A stretch of DNA of 64,000 nucleotides from positions 24,640,863-24,704,862 of the forward strand of contig CM057135.1 of NCBI GenBank assembly GCA_029964075.1, written 5' to 3'. Below are positions 40,301 to 49,982 of this stretch, one piece after another; the stretch's first letter is position 1, and the number at the start of each line of letters is the position of its first letter. The notes beneath the pieces were generated by a model. It did not search any database, was not told where the DNA came from, and saw nothing but the letters and a program-made list of their open reading frames with translations. The DNA comes from Patiria pectinifera. Taxonomy: Eukaryota; Echinodermata; Asteroidea; Valvatida; Asterinidae. The translations under genes and the position numbers were made by a program.

Positions 40301-43193
40301 CGCGGGTTTTCTCTTAAACGGTATATGGTATGAACTTGTAACTTTCAATATACATCGACCCTCATCCGAAGTGGTGCATATTACTCTGACATCATGATTA
40401 TGTCATCGGGTGTCAAACTACAAATGATTTTATCTGGAAAAGTGACCAAATACTTTCACTTATAACTCTTGAACTAAACATTTAATGATGTTTGTATTCT
40501 GTAATCAGATAGACCATTAATCGCTAAACATTTTTTGCCGTGTACGTGAACTCGCTTGACCTTTACTTCCAGGTCTACCGGAAGGTCAAAGCTAAATGAA
40601 TTCAAAATGAAGACGTTAGCCTGAAATCAAAGCAAAGCAATATTTCTTCCAAATGGTTCACGGTATGATCACAAAACCTTGTGTGAACTTGTACCTTGTT
40701 ACCAAGATGTTATAACTTTTGTTACGCCATTATAACGTCATCAGGTATCAAATTACAAACGATTTAAGGGCAAATTTTGACCAAATAGTTTGCGTATATA
40801 TTTTGAACTAAACAGAGTATCGTGTTCATTTTTTGGTGAGGTTTAGACTATGCCGTGAGGAACATTTCTTGTCCCCAGACACAAAACCGCTTGACCTTTA
40901 CTTCCGGTGTTACCGGAAGTGCAATAAAAACTGAATATAGCTCAAAAGCGGAAGCATTTTACTACAGACACATATATTAAAAAAGTGTTTAGTGAGGAAT
41001 GCCAGACACAAAAACAGTGTGATGGCGTCATCATCCGGAAGTCAAAGTCGTTTGACCTTTCCTTCTGGGGCTGCCGGAAAGTCAAAGTTAGGTGAATTCA
41101 AAATATAGAAATTAGCCTCAAATAAAAGGAAAACAAGATTTCTTTCCATAACCGATTGAAATCGCGCCTCACCAGTTTTTCTCTCATATCTGAATGCTGA
41201 AAATTAATATTTCTACAGCGTGTAGCCACAAACTTTTCTGTCGTAAAGTCAGTGCAGAATTTTATTATGCCCATGCAAAAGAAAAAACACCCATAAAAGC
41301 CATTTTATGATATGATTGGCATATGTTGCATAAACTCCAACGACGTTAGAGGCTCCGGCAAGTCTACCAATAGTCCCAACTGGTTGTATGCTTGAGTAGC
41401 CATCTATGCAGCACCAGATGTGCGCTTCCTGATAGGCCTACAAGGCTTGTCGAGGTAGCAACAAGTTCAACTGCAGGTTGTGTGATTTTCTTTGTGAAAA
41501 ACACATGGTAGTGGGTGCAGGGTAATGGGAGGGGTAATGTGCAGTTCAATTATGATTAAGTGCTGAAATTTTCAAGAGAAAATGGTATTTCAGATCAATT
41601 TCCAACGACCGTCGGCCGACCAGCGTTGAAAAAACTGCTTTTTTCAAATACTGGCCCCAATTGACCATCGCTTTTGTTTGCAATCGATTGCACACCTATG
41701 AACGGCAGCCAGCCAGACTGGTTCTTTCTTAGATAGAATAATTCATGTGTATGTGTCCGTTTCTTCTTTTTCTTATGAGAGTCAGGGAACCAGACTACAG
41801 GGAAACGATTGTTTTTCTTTGGTTTTTTAGCATTGAAAACCTCAAAAAAAAAGTCAGTGTAACTATATTTGCTATATATTTCCAACCCCCCAATTCCATC
41901 CATTTCTGAAAATTACAGCAAAAGCAAATGATGTATATTCCCTTTAAGTCACTGTAAACACAAGACAATATGCCAGCCCAACCACTCTGCGTTTGTAACT
42001 AAACAAACGCGAACCTCTAGTTATTATTAATATTATTAGTGGGCTGGAGAACTTTCAATTTCATGGTTCTGTATCTGTAGCATACTGCAAGCAAACTCCA
42101 CTATGGGATATACGGTTGCAGGCACGTGGTGGCTAGCAGCATCCCTATAGTAGGCCCCCTTAGTGTTGAAGACAACTGCATCTCGTGGAGCCTTGACTTA
42201 AAGGGAATGTACATCATTGGCTTTTGCTGTAATTTTCAGAAAATGAACTATTTCAGGTGTTAGCATAATAAATGAAATATTGTTAAACTAACATGTTTGG
42301 AAATGGATCAATTTATAGATGCCGGAAAATTGTAAGGTAAGCAAACCAGTCTAGCTGGACTACCTAGTTGAAAAATAGTTAGGTTTTTCCAACGGTGGTC
42401 GGCCGACCACTGTTGGAAATTCATACAAAAATACCATTTTTCTTGAAAATGACTTCACACCAGGTGCCATAATTTTACAGGATGGTTTAGACTGTCATTT
42501 TCCAAAATCCTAGTAGCAAATGCTCCCTAGTTCTCCATATGTTCTATTTTCACTTCCCACTGAAGCCTACAGGGGCGCATAAGGCAGTTTGAAGACTGTT
42601 TTGGGGGTGAAATCTGACGATTTTGATAGGGGGTACGAGTGAAAATGGTCAAAAAGAATTATTAGTAACCGCAATAAGGACATCGATCTCGGACTCTACT
42701 ATTGCCCGCCCATGTCCAAATGTTAAAAAAGCGATCCGAAAAGTCCTAGTTATTACTCGGACTAGGTTGACAAAATGACAATGTCATATTTTAGAAAAAA
42801 AAAATCTTGATTCTAATTTGATCAAAACAAAACAGGGGCCCTACACGATCGCCCTTTTCTTCACCATTTGTGCACAATTTTCTGGATCTGCAGCACATAT
42901 TTTGCTCCCTGTGTTCAAATTACGATGGTAACCTCTGCCTCCCTCCCTCCCGCGGGGCCATGCCCCGCCCCTATTTTCCATAGCATATACACAACAATGC
43001 AACATGACCAAACTCTCTGCTTTGCGGATGATGAAAGCATCTCTACAGTTGGAGAAGTTTGATGATGGCTGGTTAAGAAATTGTTCAAGTTATTTATTTT
43101 CAATCAGTCTCGAGAATAAGCACCTAGTACCCGGAGGTTCTCTTGAATTTGTGACTTAATTACCTGGACAAATCTTCCACTGCGAGCGGCCAT
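37049..43193 (-). CDS. MRPL30: MRPL30: mitochondrial ribosomal protein uL30m (whole gene)
   Basis: Three coding exons: 43164-43193, 39454-39702 and 37049-37324, all phase 0, giving 184 residues. The protein is a structural component of the mitochondrial large ribosomal subunit. The middle exon carries [13 protein letters not shown], matching [13 protein letters not shown] of mammalian MRPL30. The third carries '[20 protein letters not shown]' and '[11 protein letters not shown]', matching [23 protein letters not shown]. The first 50 residues are rich in Arg, Ser, Leu and Ala without acidic residues, as expected for a mitochondrial targeting peptide. The first exon was placed by its ATG, frame and GTAATT donor and is the least certain part. 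It is transcribed in the same direction as LONRF and divergently from TAF1. Confidence 0.9.
38266..38448. mobile_element. TIR element, TTGCAACCTGACGCCACTT family, copy 2
   Basis: 183 bp with the same 19-bp ends as 34978-35162 and an interior in the opposite orientation ('CCATAGACTTTGTACACAAT'). AATA/AATATT-like AT-rich flanks are present, but a target duplication is not clear. Confidence 0.75.
39087..39425 (-). mobile_element. tRNA-derived SINE, minus strand, beside MRPL30 exon 2
   Basis: On the minus strand a tRNA-like head (GTAAAGCGCTCGCCTC, B-box-like GGTTCGCATCC) near 39420-39355 leads to 'GGTTTTTCTCCGGGCC' and 'GGTTTTCCTCCC'. It ends in ATT triplets at 39089-39107. Head and body resemble the SINE at 1343-1910. 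Confidence 0.6.
39454..39702 (-). CDS. MRPL30: MRPL30 exon 2
   Basis: 83 codons. It begins [20 protein letters not shown] after the CTCTCTTTAG acceptor, continues through an acidic linker, and ends '[20 protein letters not shown]'+KQLMLEK before a GTACGT donor. The first codon is TTG, not ATG, which shows that an upstream exon must supply the start. Confidence 0.9.
39800..40207 (+). mobile_element. tRNA-derived SINE, plus strand
   Basis: The A-box-like TGGCCTCATGGTTAAGG and B-box GGGTTCGAGTCC lie at 39811-39880. They are followed by 'CTTGAGCAAGGCACTTTGTC' and 'CCCAGGGAGCTGAGATGG'. The tail contains a duplicated 'AAGAGCGTTCTTAAATGC' unit and ends in TTA triplets. This is the longest version of the SINE truncated at 4361 and 6180. 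Confidence 0.7.
40208..41170. repeat. Internally repetitive block with ACTTCCGG palindromes
   Basis: The left edge has the palindrome 'GTGGTCGGGCACAACCCGACCAC'-like hairpin (40211-40233). 'TTGACCTTTACTTCCGG' or a variant occurs at about 40557, 40890 and 41052. Two of these are followed by 'GAATTCAAAATGAAGAC'/'GAATTCAAAATATAGAA'. ACTTCCGGTGTTACCGGAAG at 40899 is nearly palindromic. The class is unknown. Confidence 0.5.
41596..41947. mobile_element. TTAA-ended MITE, truncated copy
   Basis: The right end 'GCAAATGATGTATATTCCCTTTAA' is intact. The left end stops near the central palindrome (CCAACGACCGTCGGCCGACC). Confidence 0.6.
42198..42510. mobile_element. TTAA-ended MITE, truncated copy
   Basis: The left end TTAAAGGGAATGTACATCAT and the central 'CAACGGTGGTCGGCCGACCA' are present. 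The homology ends around 42510, before the right terminus. Confidence 0.6.
43164..43193 (-). CDS. MRPL30: MRPL30 exon 1 (ten codons)
   Basis: ATG at 43191-43193 in the context AAAAATGGC. It encodes [10 protein letters not shown] and then a GTAATT donor. Phase 0 joins exactly to exon 2, and the Ala/Arg-rich start suits a mitochondrial presequence. It was found by searching for an ATG plus donor in the right phase, and a transcript would confirm it. Confidence 0.65.
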
Positions 43194-43330
43194 TTTTACA
43201 CAATTCGCACGTCCTGTCGAATGAGGGCGCTTTACCTTGTTAACGGTCCGTCGCGTCATATACGTCAATCAAGATCCCGTGGACGCGTGGAACAGTGACT
43301 TTCCGGTGAATGACTTTCCCCTTGTAGTTG
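43194..43330 (-). promoter_or_regulatory. Candidate MRPL30 promoter
   Basis: The segment just upstream of the start is CpG-rich compared with its surroundings. On the minus strand it contains an ETS-type CACCGGAAAG near 43308 and a CRE-like ATTGACGTAT near 43260. ETS (NRF-2/GABP) sites are common in mitochondrial ribosomal protein promoters. No TATA box is evident. Confidence 0.35.
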
Positions 43331-43479
43331 TAATCATAGGCTCGTATATCGTGAGCTATCCATTAATCAAAGCATTTATTTATCCATTTATCTAAAGACC
43401 TAATTACTGAGGCCTAATATAATGACCAATTGTATCAAAAGGCGATTTCGACACAGCGTCACCGGCGGCAGGGCCATCG

Positions 43480-43905
43480 CTAGAAGGGGGGGGGGGGGGG
43501 GGACACACCTCACCATTCAAAATTTCTGTTGGTAAATCCATAATTGTTGTCGGCAAATTTGTAAAATTGAGGGCCTTTTTAAAAATATTATTTTACTGCT
43601 GTCGCCAAATTTTGAAAACTGAGGACCCTTTTTTTTTTCTTTTTCTTTTTTGCTCGTCAAATATTTGGTTGCAAGTTTGTCGGCAAATTTACTTTTCATA
43701 CCTCCCATAATTTTTTTTCTGTCTGCAAATTCATAATTTGAGGACCCTTTTTGGGGGAGGATTGTCGGATTAGTATATACGCAAACCTGTCGGCAAATTT
43801 GATCCGACACCACCCCCTCCCATTGATAATGTTCTATCGACGCCCCTGACTGGCGGATCTAGAAATTTTCCGGGGGGGGGCCGGGGGGGGGGGCGGGGGG
43901 GGGCA
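43480..43905. repeat. G-run repeat element with internal 'TCGGCAAATTT' units
   Basis: A run of 15 or more G at about 43487-43501 and more G-runs at 43872-43900 flank four spaced copies of 'TGTCGGCAAATTTG' or a variant, each followed by 'GAGG(A/G)CC'. It may be a G-rich MITE family like 6884-7083. Open frames across it are simple-repeat artefacts. Confidence 0.45.
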
Positions 43906-44479
43906 GTCGCAATTTCGAGAACTTTCAAATCACCGTCTGGCTGCACGATTTTCAAGAAAACTTGGTGTCACAGGATAAGTCAGTCATGGTTCGAACTGTG
44001 TTGGAACTAAAATTATTTGCTACCGACCAAATTTGTTGTTTTCGTCTGCCAGAATTTATGTTAATGACCAGCTGTACCAATCCAATCGAATTGATCAGAA
44101 TGATCACCTGACCGGCATCCAACGCACTTTTGGCCAATTGCAAGTCCCTATTAAGATTACGTCACTACGTCTTTCATCTGGTCCCTGATATTCGTCGCAT
44201 TAAAAGCAATAAAACCACTAATTTGGCAAAATAAAAATGCAAGAGTGTTTCCCATTTTCCTTTTATCACAAAAACACATAAATATAACCCTGAACGGAAT
44301 AAGAATCTTAGAAAGCGGCAAATACACTGAGGGTCATCTCACTCCCATCTCGCACCGCATCTAAAGTTCACCAAGAGAAGACCCCCGAAATTGTTCCTCA
44401 TCATACGAGGACATGTTTGTTGACATCATGTAATGCATTTAAGTTGTCTTGAAACGGCGATAAATTTACAATAGCCAAG

Positions 44480-44680
44480 AGGGCTCAGGGGCGGATCCAG
44501 GAATTTTTGCGAAGGGGGGGGGGAGGTGTTTCATCAACAAATCAATGCTGAAATGTAGACATTTTTTTCTCCGGACACTTGGCCTCTGTAAAATGAATAA
44601 GGGGTGGGAGGGTTCTCGTTCCATACTTTCAATGGTGGTGGGGTGGGGTGAACCCTCCCCTGGATCCGCGCCTGGGGCTC
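44480..44680. mobile_element. MITE-like element with GGCGGATCCAGG ends
   Basis: The left end 'CAGGGGCGGATCCAGGAAT' pairs with the right end 'CCCTGGATCCGCGCCTG'. It has G-runs inside and is about 195 bp. The style is as for 6884-7083. Confidence 0.5.
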
Positions 44681-45530
44681 CTGACATGAATTTTACCTGG
44701 GAACATATTTCGTTAAGCTTTCTACTCCTCTTAATGTATGAAAACTATTTGACATCCCTTTTTGGTTAATTTTATTGAAAAGTGTACTTTTGTTTAACAT
44801 TTCAAATTGTCCATGCTTAGGCTGACAAATGAGGGCGCTGTTGCTGTGATGTCATTTCAGGAAGACAATATTAATATCAATAAGAATACAGAACATATTT
44901 TATATAGCGCTTTAACTGTCATAGAAAGTACCACAGCACTTTACACAAAAATGGACGAAACACCAAAAACCAACAAAAAAAAACAGAACAAGAAATAAAC
45001 CACATGCAAAATACATGAGTAAGCAATAACATATCAATTAAACAGATCAATTAAACAGATGGGTTTTCAGGGATTTTGTTAATGTTGCTAGTGAGCTAGA
45101 GAAGCGGCCATTAAAAAAAAAGTTTACCCAGAGTTTAGGGGCAGCAGCGTGGAAGCTTTTCTCTCCAGTGTTCACTTTGGGGGTTTTCTGTTCAAATTGT
45201 CAACCCAAAATTTGCTCATTGAAAACATTTGTGAGAAAGCTTTGCTTACTGTTATGTACTGAAACAACAACAAATAACCAAGAAAAGAAAATCTACGACA
45301 GCAAAATATCAAAATTTCTGGCAAATTTTGGTGCTGAAATAGCTGTGTAACATCGAGGTTTCAGCCTGAAATGACATCACACTTTGGTAATGAATATGGA
45401 AATTCGCATTAGCATAAAAACCAAAAAGCCATGCACCAAAATGTCCTTAAAAATGGCAAACTGAAAATTGAAAATCAGATTACTTGGCATAAAAAGGTGC
45501 ATTTAAAGGATTGCACTTACTTAAATGTGT
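44676..45530. repeat. Dispersed repeat, copy B, with a roughly 300-bp insertion
   Basis: Collinear with copy A at 24052-25345 ('ATTTCAGGAAGACA', 'GAAAACATTTGTGAGAAA', 'AATTTTGGTGCTGAAATA'). Copy B lacks the 684-bp insertion of copy A. It carries its own insert at about 44869-45165, between 'GGAAGACA' and 'GGGGGTTTTCTG', that copy A lacks. Confidence 0.6.
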
Positions 45531-46224
45531 GTCTTTGCTCTAGACGAATTTTCAAATTAAATGTTTTGTTCTAACGATAAAAATACTTTTTACCGATGTT
45601 GGGCTCTCATTTTGCGAATCATTGTCTTGGCAGCCAATAATTCGGAACGTAATTCAATAACTAAATGTCGGTGAATTTTGCTCCGTATAGCATTCAAATC
45701 TGAACAACTTTTATATTGCTAAAATAGCAATTCGGAAAAAAATATATTTTTCGAAGTGAATATAAAAAATAGCACGGGGGAATACATCTTCAAGAGAGAC
45801 AACACATCGTTTTCCCATTATTCTCATTTTTTAGAGTGTCGTCATCAAGTTGTTTCTTCAAATTTGTTTGGAAAATGGAAGGAAATCGGGATTGTTTTGA
45901 AGATTTGTTGAAGAACTGCAACATTTGTGCGAAAATGTTCGTCACGAAAAAATCGTATTTTCCCTGAAATGCAATATTTTTCACTACGAAAAATACGTCA
46001 TACAAACGACTAAAACTACGAAAGAACGGGAAAAATCGACGACGTAAAACAGTTAATATAGAAGAAATAACACTTGAAATCTGCGTCATTTTTTCCTATG
46101 CAACATCCATCCGAAATCGTTCGCTTCGAAAAATACCACTAAAAAAACCAGCGAAAACTATGGCAACATTCCGATTCGGTAACACTTTATCAAGAGGCTG
46201 TACAAGAAAATATTAAAAAAACAT

Positions 46225-46520
46225 GTCAGCCTTGTTTCTTCTCAGAACTGTAACATCTTCCTGGAACAAAGTATGGAAGGTTTGCTGTAACAAACACTAT
46301 GTGAATATTATTTCCCTTAAGTTGTGGTTGGTTCGGAGAAATCTCCTGAAAACGATGAGAACACTGTTCGAAACGTCGAGTTAAAACAACATGGTTCCTC
46401 TCAGAACCCCACAACTCAAAAGAGATACAATTCACATGGTGTTAGCGTCAAACCTCCCATACGTTGTTCATGTCCACCGTGAAAACCTACGATTCTCATC
46501 TTCCTGGAACGTTTGTTATG
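46225..46520. repeat. Unclassified repeat with a GAAACGTC hairpin
   Basis: 'TCCTGAAAACGATGAGAACA', the small stem GAACA/TGTTC and then GAAACGTCGAG (46348-46382) resembles a signature I associate with the 3' part of Penelope-like elements. No reverse transcriptase is present. A related hairpin lies at 62634-62668. Confidence 0.3.
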
Positions 46521-46857
46521 AAAATATCGATAGTTATATGGCACAGACGGGAAAATATCTCAGCGATATTAGTGACAAATTAACACTTGAAATCACTGTC
46601 TAGAACCGCGCAAAATCACAAAAATCACGAAAAGTACTGTAAAACGACTCCAAACATTCAAAACATGAGGTATGATTCAGTTCAGTTCGGTTCACTATTT
46701 CCACAGTGTTCACAAATAAATCAAAGTATTAAAATAAGTAAAAACTGTAGAGGCCCATATAAGAAGCATAACTTGTAAACATATGCCCCCTATACATAAT
46801 ACATACATACATAGATGTGCTTTGACATAAAAAGGAATATACAGCATAAGATGGAAG

Positions 46858-47213
46858 TTGCGTCGGGGTGATTTAAATTTAGTATTAAATTGTGCCCTTC
46901 ACCGACGTATAAAAACTGTTCTACATGTATACTCGGTGTGTTACCTCCGAGTGAAAGTAAGAAAAAAAATCACTTGGGTTGGACTCGAACCCACTGCTAC
47001 ATCAGATTCGAAACAGCCAACCGATCGATCGCGATCCCGACAAGCTCGGTGGTCGAGTTCTAAGACGTAGAAAGCAGGAGGTCGTGGGTTCGAGTCCCAC
47101 CCGAGTGATTTTTCCCCCCAACATTCACCCGGGAGGTAACACACTGAGTATGCAGTGTTTATACGTCGGTGAAGGGCAAAACCTAATATTAAATTTACAT
47201 CACCCCGACGCAA
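46858..47213. mobile_element. Palindromic element with tRNA-like arms
   Basis: 356 bp. TTGCGTCGGGGTGATTTAAA at the left mirrors the right end, and the arms match for about 130 bp through 'TTCACCGACGTATAAA', the GAGGTAACACAC region and 'GGGTGGGACTCGAACCCA'. The inner part of each arm therefore contains a tRNA T-loop-like GGGTTCGAGTCCCA. The loop contains 'AACCGATCGATCGCGATCCCG'-like sequence. It is not a tRNA gene, because acceptor pairing fails. Confidence 0.65.
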
Positions 47214-49199
47214 ATTTATCTGATGAATAATAAGCTCAAAACAAAGGTTGATGATGTTGCTCACACTTTCAAGTTCCTTTTCGAAAACGTAGGCCTAAGC
47301 TAAGGAAGTTACGGCGAAATCAAAGCAGCCTTGTAAGAAATGATTTGAGATTGTGTTTTCCCATGCATCTCCTCTCAGAGAAAAAAATATGCATACATTA
47401 AAAAGGTAGTGTAATAGAAATAATATTCGAATCAGTGGTTTTTAATTTTCTGCCGTTACTTCGATTTCTCTTTGAGAAATGCCGCAAGCCCGCAACGTAA
47501 AATCACGAAAATAACCATGAATAAACCAAAGCAGCAGTGAAAGGAAAAAGTGAAATGTTTTTTTTGTGTGATTTTATTTTGAAATTAAAACGTCTCACCG
47601 AAAACGTTCACTGCAAAATTCACGACAAACACCATAGCAAACAAAATCCCAATGCGGTAGTCAAGACTTACAGTTTAAACGTGAAACTTTGCGTTAGTTC
47701 CCCCCCCCCCACCCACTTTGAGCGTCTATCAGAACAGGTTGATTGGGTGCTTCCATCAGGTATGTCAAAACGCATTTTTTTTTTATGAGCTTATTTTTTG
47801 ACAACCTTGACCTCGAAAATCTTGAGTACCATTACTGAATGGGCGAAGAATTTGAAAAAGCCAGGAGGTTGATATCTCACTTCAACACGGCGAGGTAACT
47901 TTTTGCAGCAAGATAAAACTTGCTAACGCCTGACGATGAGGGCAGTATATTAATAGAGCTTTGCTCTGGAGTCGAAAACAAGGTAAGTCGCGTAAGGCAA
48001 ATTTGCCTCCTTTTTGACTTTCAAGTTACTTCTTAGCTGAATTTTCGATTAAAGGAATTACGATGCTGTAATGACAGTAGCTTAGACCCAGCAAAGTAAA
48101 TTTTAATTACAAGGTATTCGGTAGAGACTAGTGAGAAGTTGCGCATGAAATTCGCGGGACGTAAATGTGCTTAACTCTTTTCGTGAGAGAATATGTGCTA
48201 GTTGCTTATATTAAGTTATATAATAAATATCCACTTTTAGTTGGACTCGGAAAACTAGTCAGTGATGTTTAAAGCCAAAATGAATGTCGTGAGGGCAGGA
48301 TTTTTTTTTGGGAACTTATGCCTAACGTTAGGCTATTCTTTTTAAACATGTTAAACTAAGGGAAATTTTGGGTAAAACAACGGCGATTGTGTATCTACGG
48401 GGCCTGGTTCCTATAATACAGAAACAAAATCCACTTTTAAATTATTTGACCTACCAAACTAGTTGGCAACATTAAGAACATACAGGTATGTCATAGATAA
48501 AGGGCAGGGTTTTGAATTTTTGAGGGAAAATTGGGGGTAAAATGGTGTTGACAACGACAAAACGCAACACAATATAATGATGGCGATCACCACGTGATGT
48601 GCTGTGAACGTGCAAGGCGCGCTGAATCGCACGGCACCAACTGTAAACCAGGCAGGAAAATCGTAATCTCTACCCCAAGAAACTGTTCAAAAATTACAAA
48701 AAAGGTGTAATTATATTGAGAGAAGTCTGTTTAGCTAAGGTTGAAAATGTCATTTTTGAGTAATAAAAACACCCTTGACTCTAATTTTATCGAAACTAAA
48801 CAGGGGCCCTACACTACACGATCGCCAAAACAACAACATGAACAACAATGTGATGAACACAGTCAAAGGACTGAAAGAGGGGCCCATAACTACATGTACA
48901 CAATCACTGTGTTTTTTTTCCTTGAGCGTGATCGAAGGTATCACTGTAGAATAGGCCATTTAAAGTTAATTTTTAGGGTTACATCACTTGGATTGAAAAA
49001 AAATCTGTCGGGAGAGGAATACATTATTATATTTTTTAAAATCCACTGTTTGACATCCAAAAAGACCAAAGTGACTTGAGAGGCTGAAGTCCGATGCTAT
49101 TGTTTTAAACCTAGAAGAGGTGTCTAATTTGAAGACAGGCGGTACTCACTAAAAAAAAAGAAAATTTAAATCCTTTACATCACTACTTGCGAAGGGGAA

Positions 49200-49838
49200 A
49201 TGCCGGGCCAACACGGTCCGTATCGCACGGTAACATCATGTGGACCGGCCCCGCTGCCATTGGTCACTGGCACACGGCGACGGTCACACGGAAAATCACG
49301 CTTTGCTGAATCGCTACAAACAAAAGCATTTAGACCTGGAAGCAGAAAAAACATATATGGAGAAAGAGGGACCAAGTGTTGTTAATTAAACATTCATGAA
49401 AGATTTTGATAGTTTCGATCGTTTCCAACGCTGTTTGCATCGAAAATCTTTTACATCGAAAATCTTTTACATCCGAGTCTTCGAAATCTGTTCGGGCACG
49501 ATTCGGACATATGCCACGCTGGCTCCCTCCCCTTTCATTGCTGTTATCTAGCCATGTTTAGCCGTAAGAACCAGTTTCTATGTAATGCATGCATGCCGCA
49601 TCCATTTAGATGCCCCGTGCGAAGAAAAACCTGCTTAAGCATGTTGGAAAAACGGAGTTACCGGAGGATTTGTGAGAACTTTGTCTGGATTTGAATTTTT
49701 GTTGTTGTACATATGACCAAATTGTGTTGACATTTTTGCAATCAACTGTAATTTCATATTTTCATGTTTGCATTTTCTCTTGAAGAACTATGTAGCTGCG
49801 TATTGTAGTCTCCAGCTTGAGTCGTCCAGCCAGCCATC
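49200..49838 (+). promoter_or_regulatory. Candidate TAF1 promoter and 5' UTR
   Basis: This is a CpG-rich patch at 49200-49320 with a CCAAT box on the minus strand (GACCAATGGC at 49256-49265). A GTAAGAAC at 49565 could be a 5' UTR donor, paired with a TAGTCTCCAG acceptor ending at 49815. There is no TATA box near the ATG. The arrangement is inference. Confidence 0.3.
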
Positions 49839-49982
49839 ATGGACTCTGAGGACGAGGGGGACATGGCCTCATCCAGGTCAGACCCGCTACTGTCGCCCTC
49901 TGCCAAGGATCTGACTCTAACCAGCTTCCTGTTCGGCAACATCGATAAGAAGGGCAATCTGGTCGATGACATCCTCGATCCA
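49839..49982 (+). CDS. TAF1: TAF1 exon 1 coding (TAND start)
   Basis: The ATG at 49839 (CATCATGG) gives [18 protein letters not shown], then '[20 protein letters not shown]'. The FLFGNI motif is the conserved start of the TBP-binding region. The donor is GTGAGT, phase 0. Confidence 0.93.

Larger units (their letters stand above)
39703..43163 (-). other. MRPL30 intron 1
   Basis: A 3.5-kb intron with a plus-strand SINE (39800-40207), a block with repeated 'TTGACCTTTACTTCCGG' words (40208-41170), and two partial TTAA-ended MITE copies (41596-41947, 42198-42510). No other exon is recognised. Confidence 0.6.
43331..49838. other. Spacer between the divergent MRPL30 and TAF1 genes
   Basis: 6.5 kb with no recognisable exon. 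It holds G-run elements (43480-43905, 44480-44680), dispersed repeat copy B (44676-45530), a region with a GAAACGTC hairpin (about 46355), the palindromic tRNA-like element (46858-47213), and AT-rich DNA to 49 kb. Confidence 0.6.
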
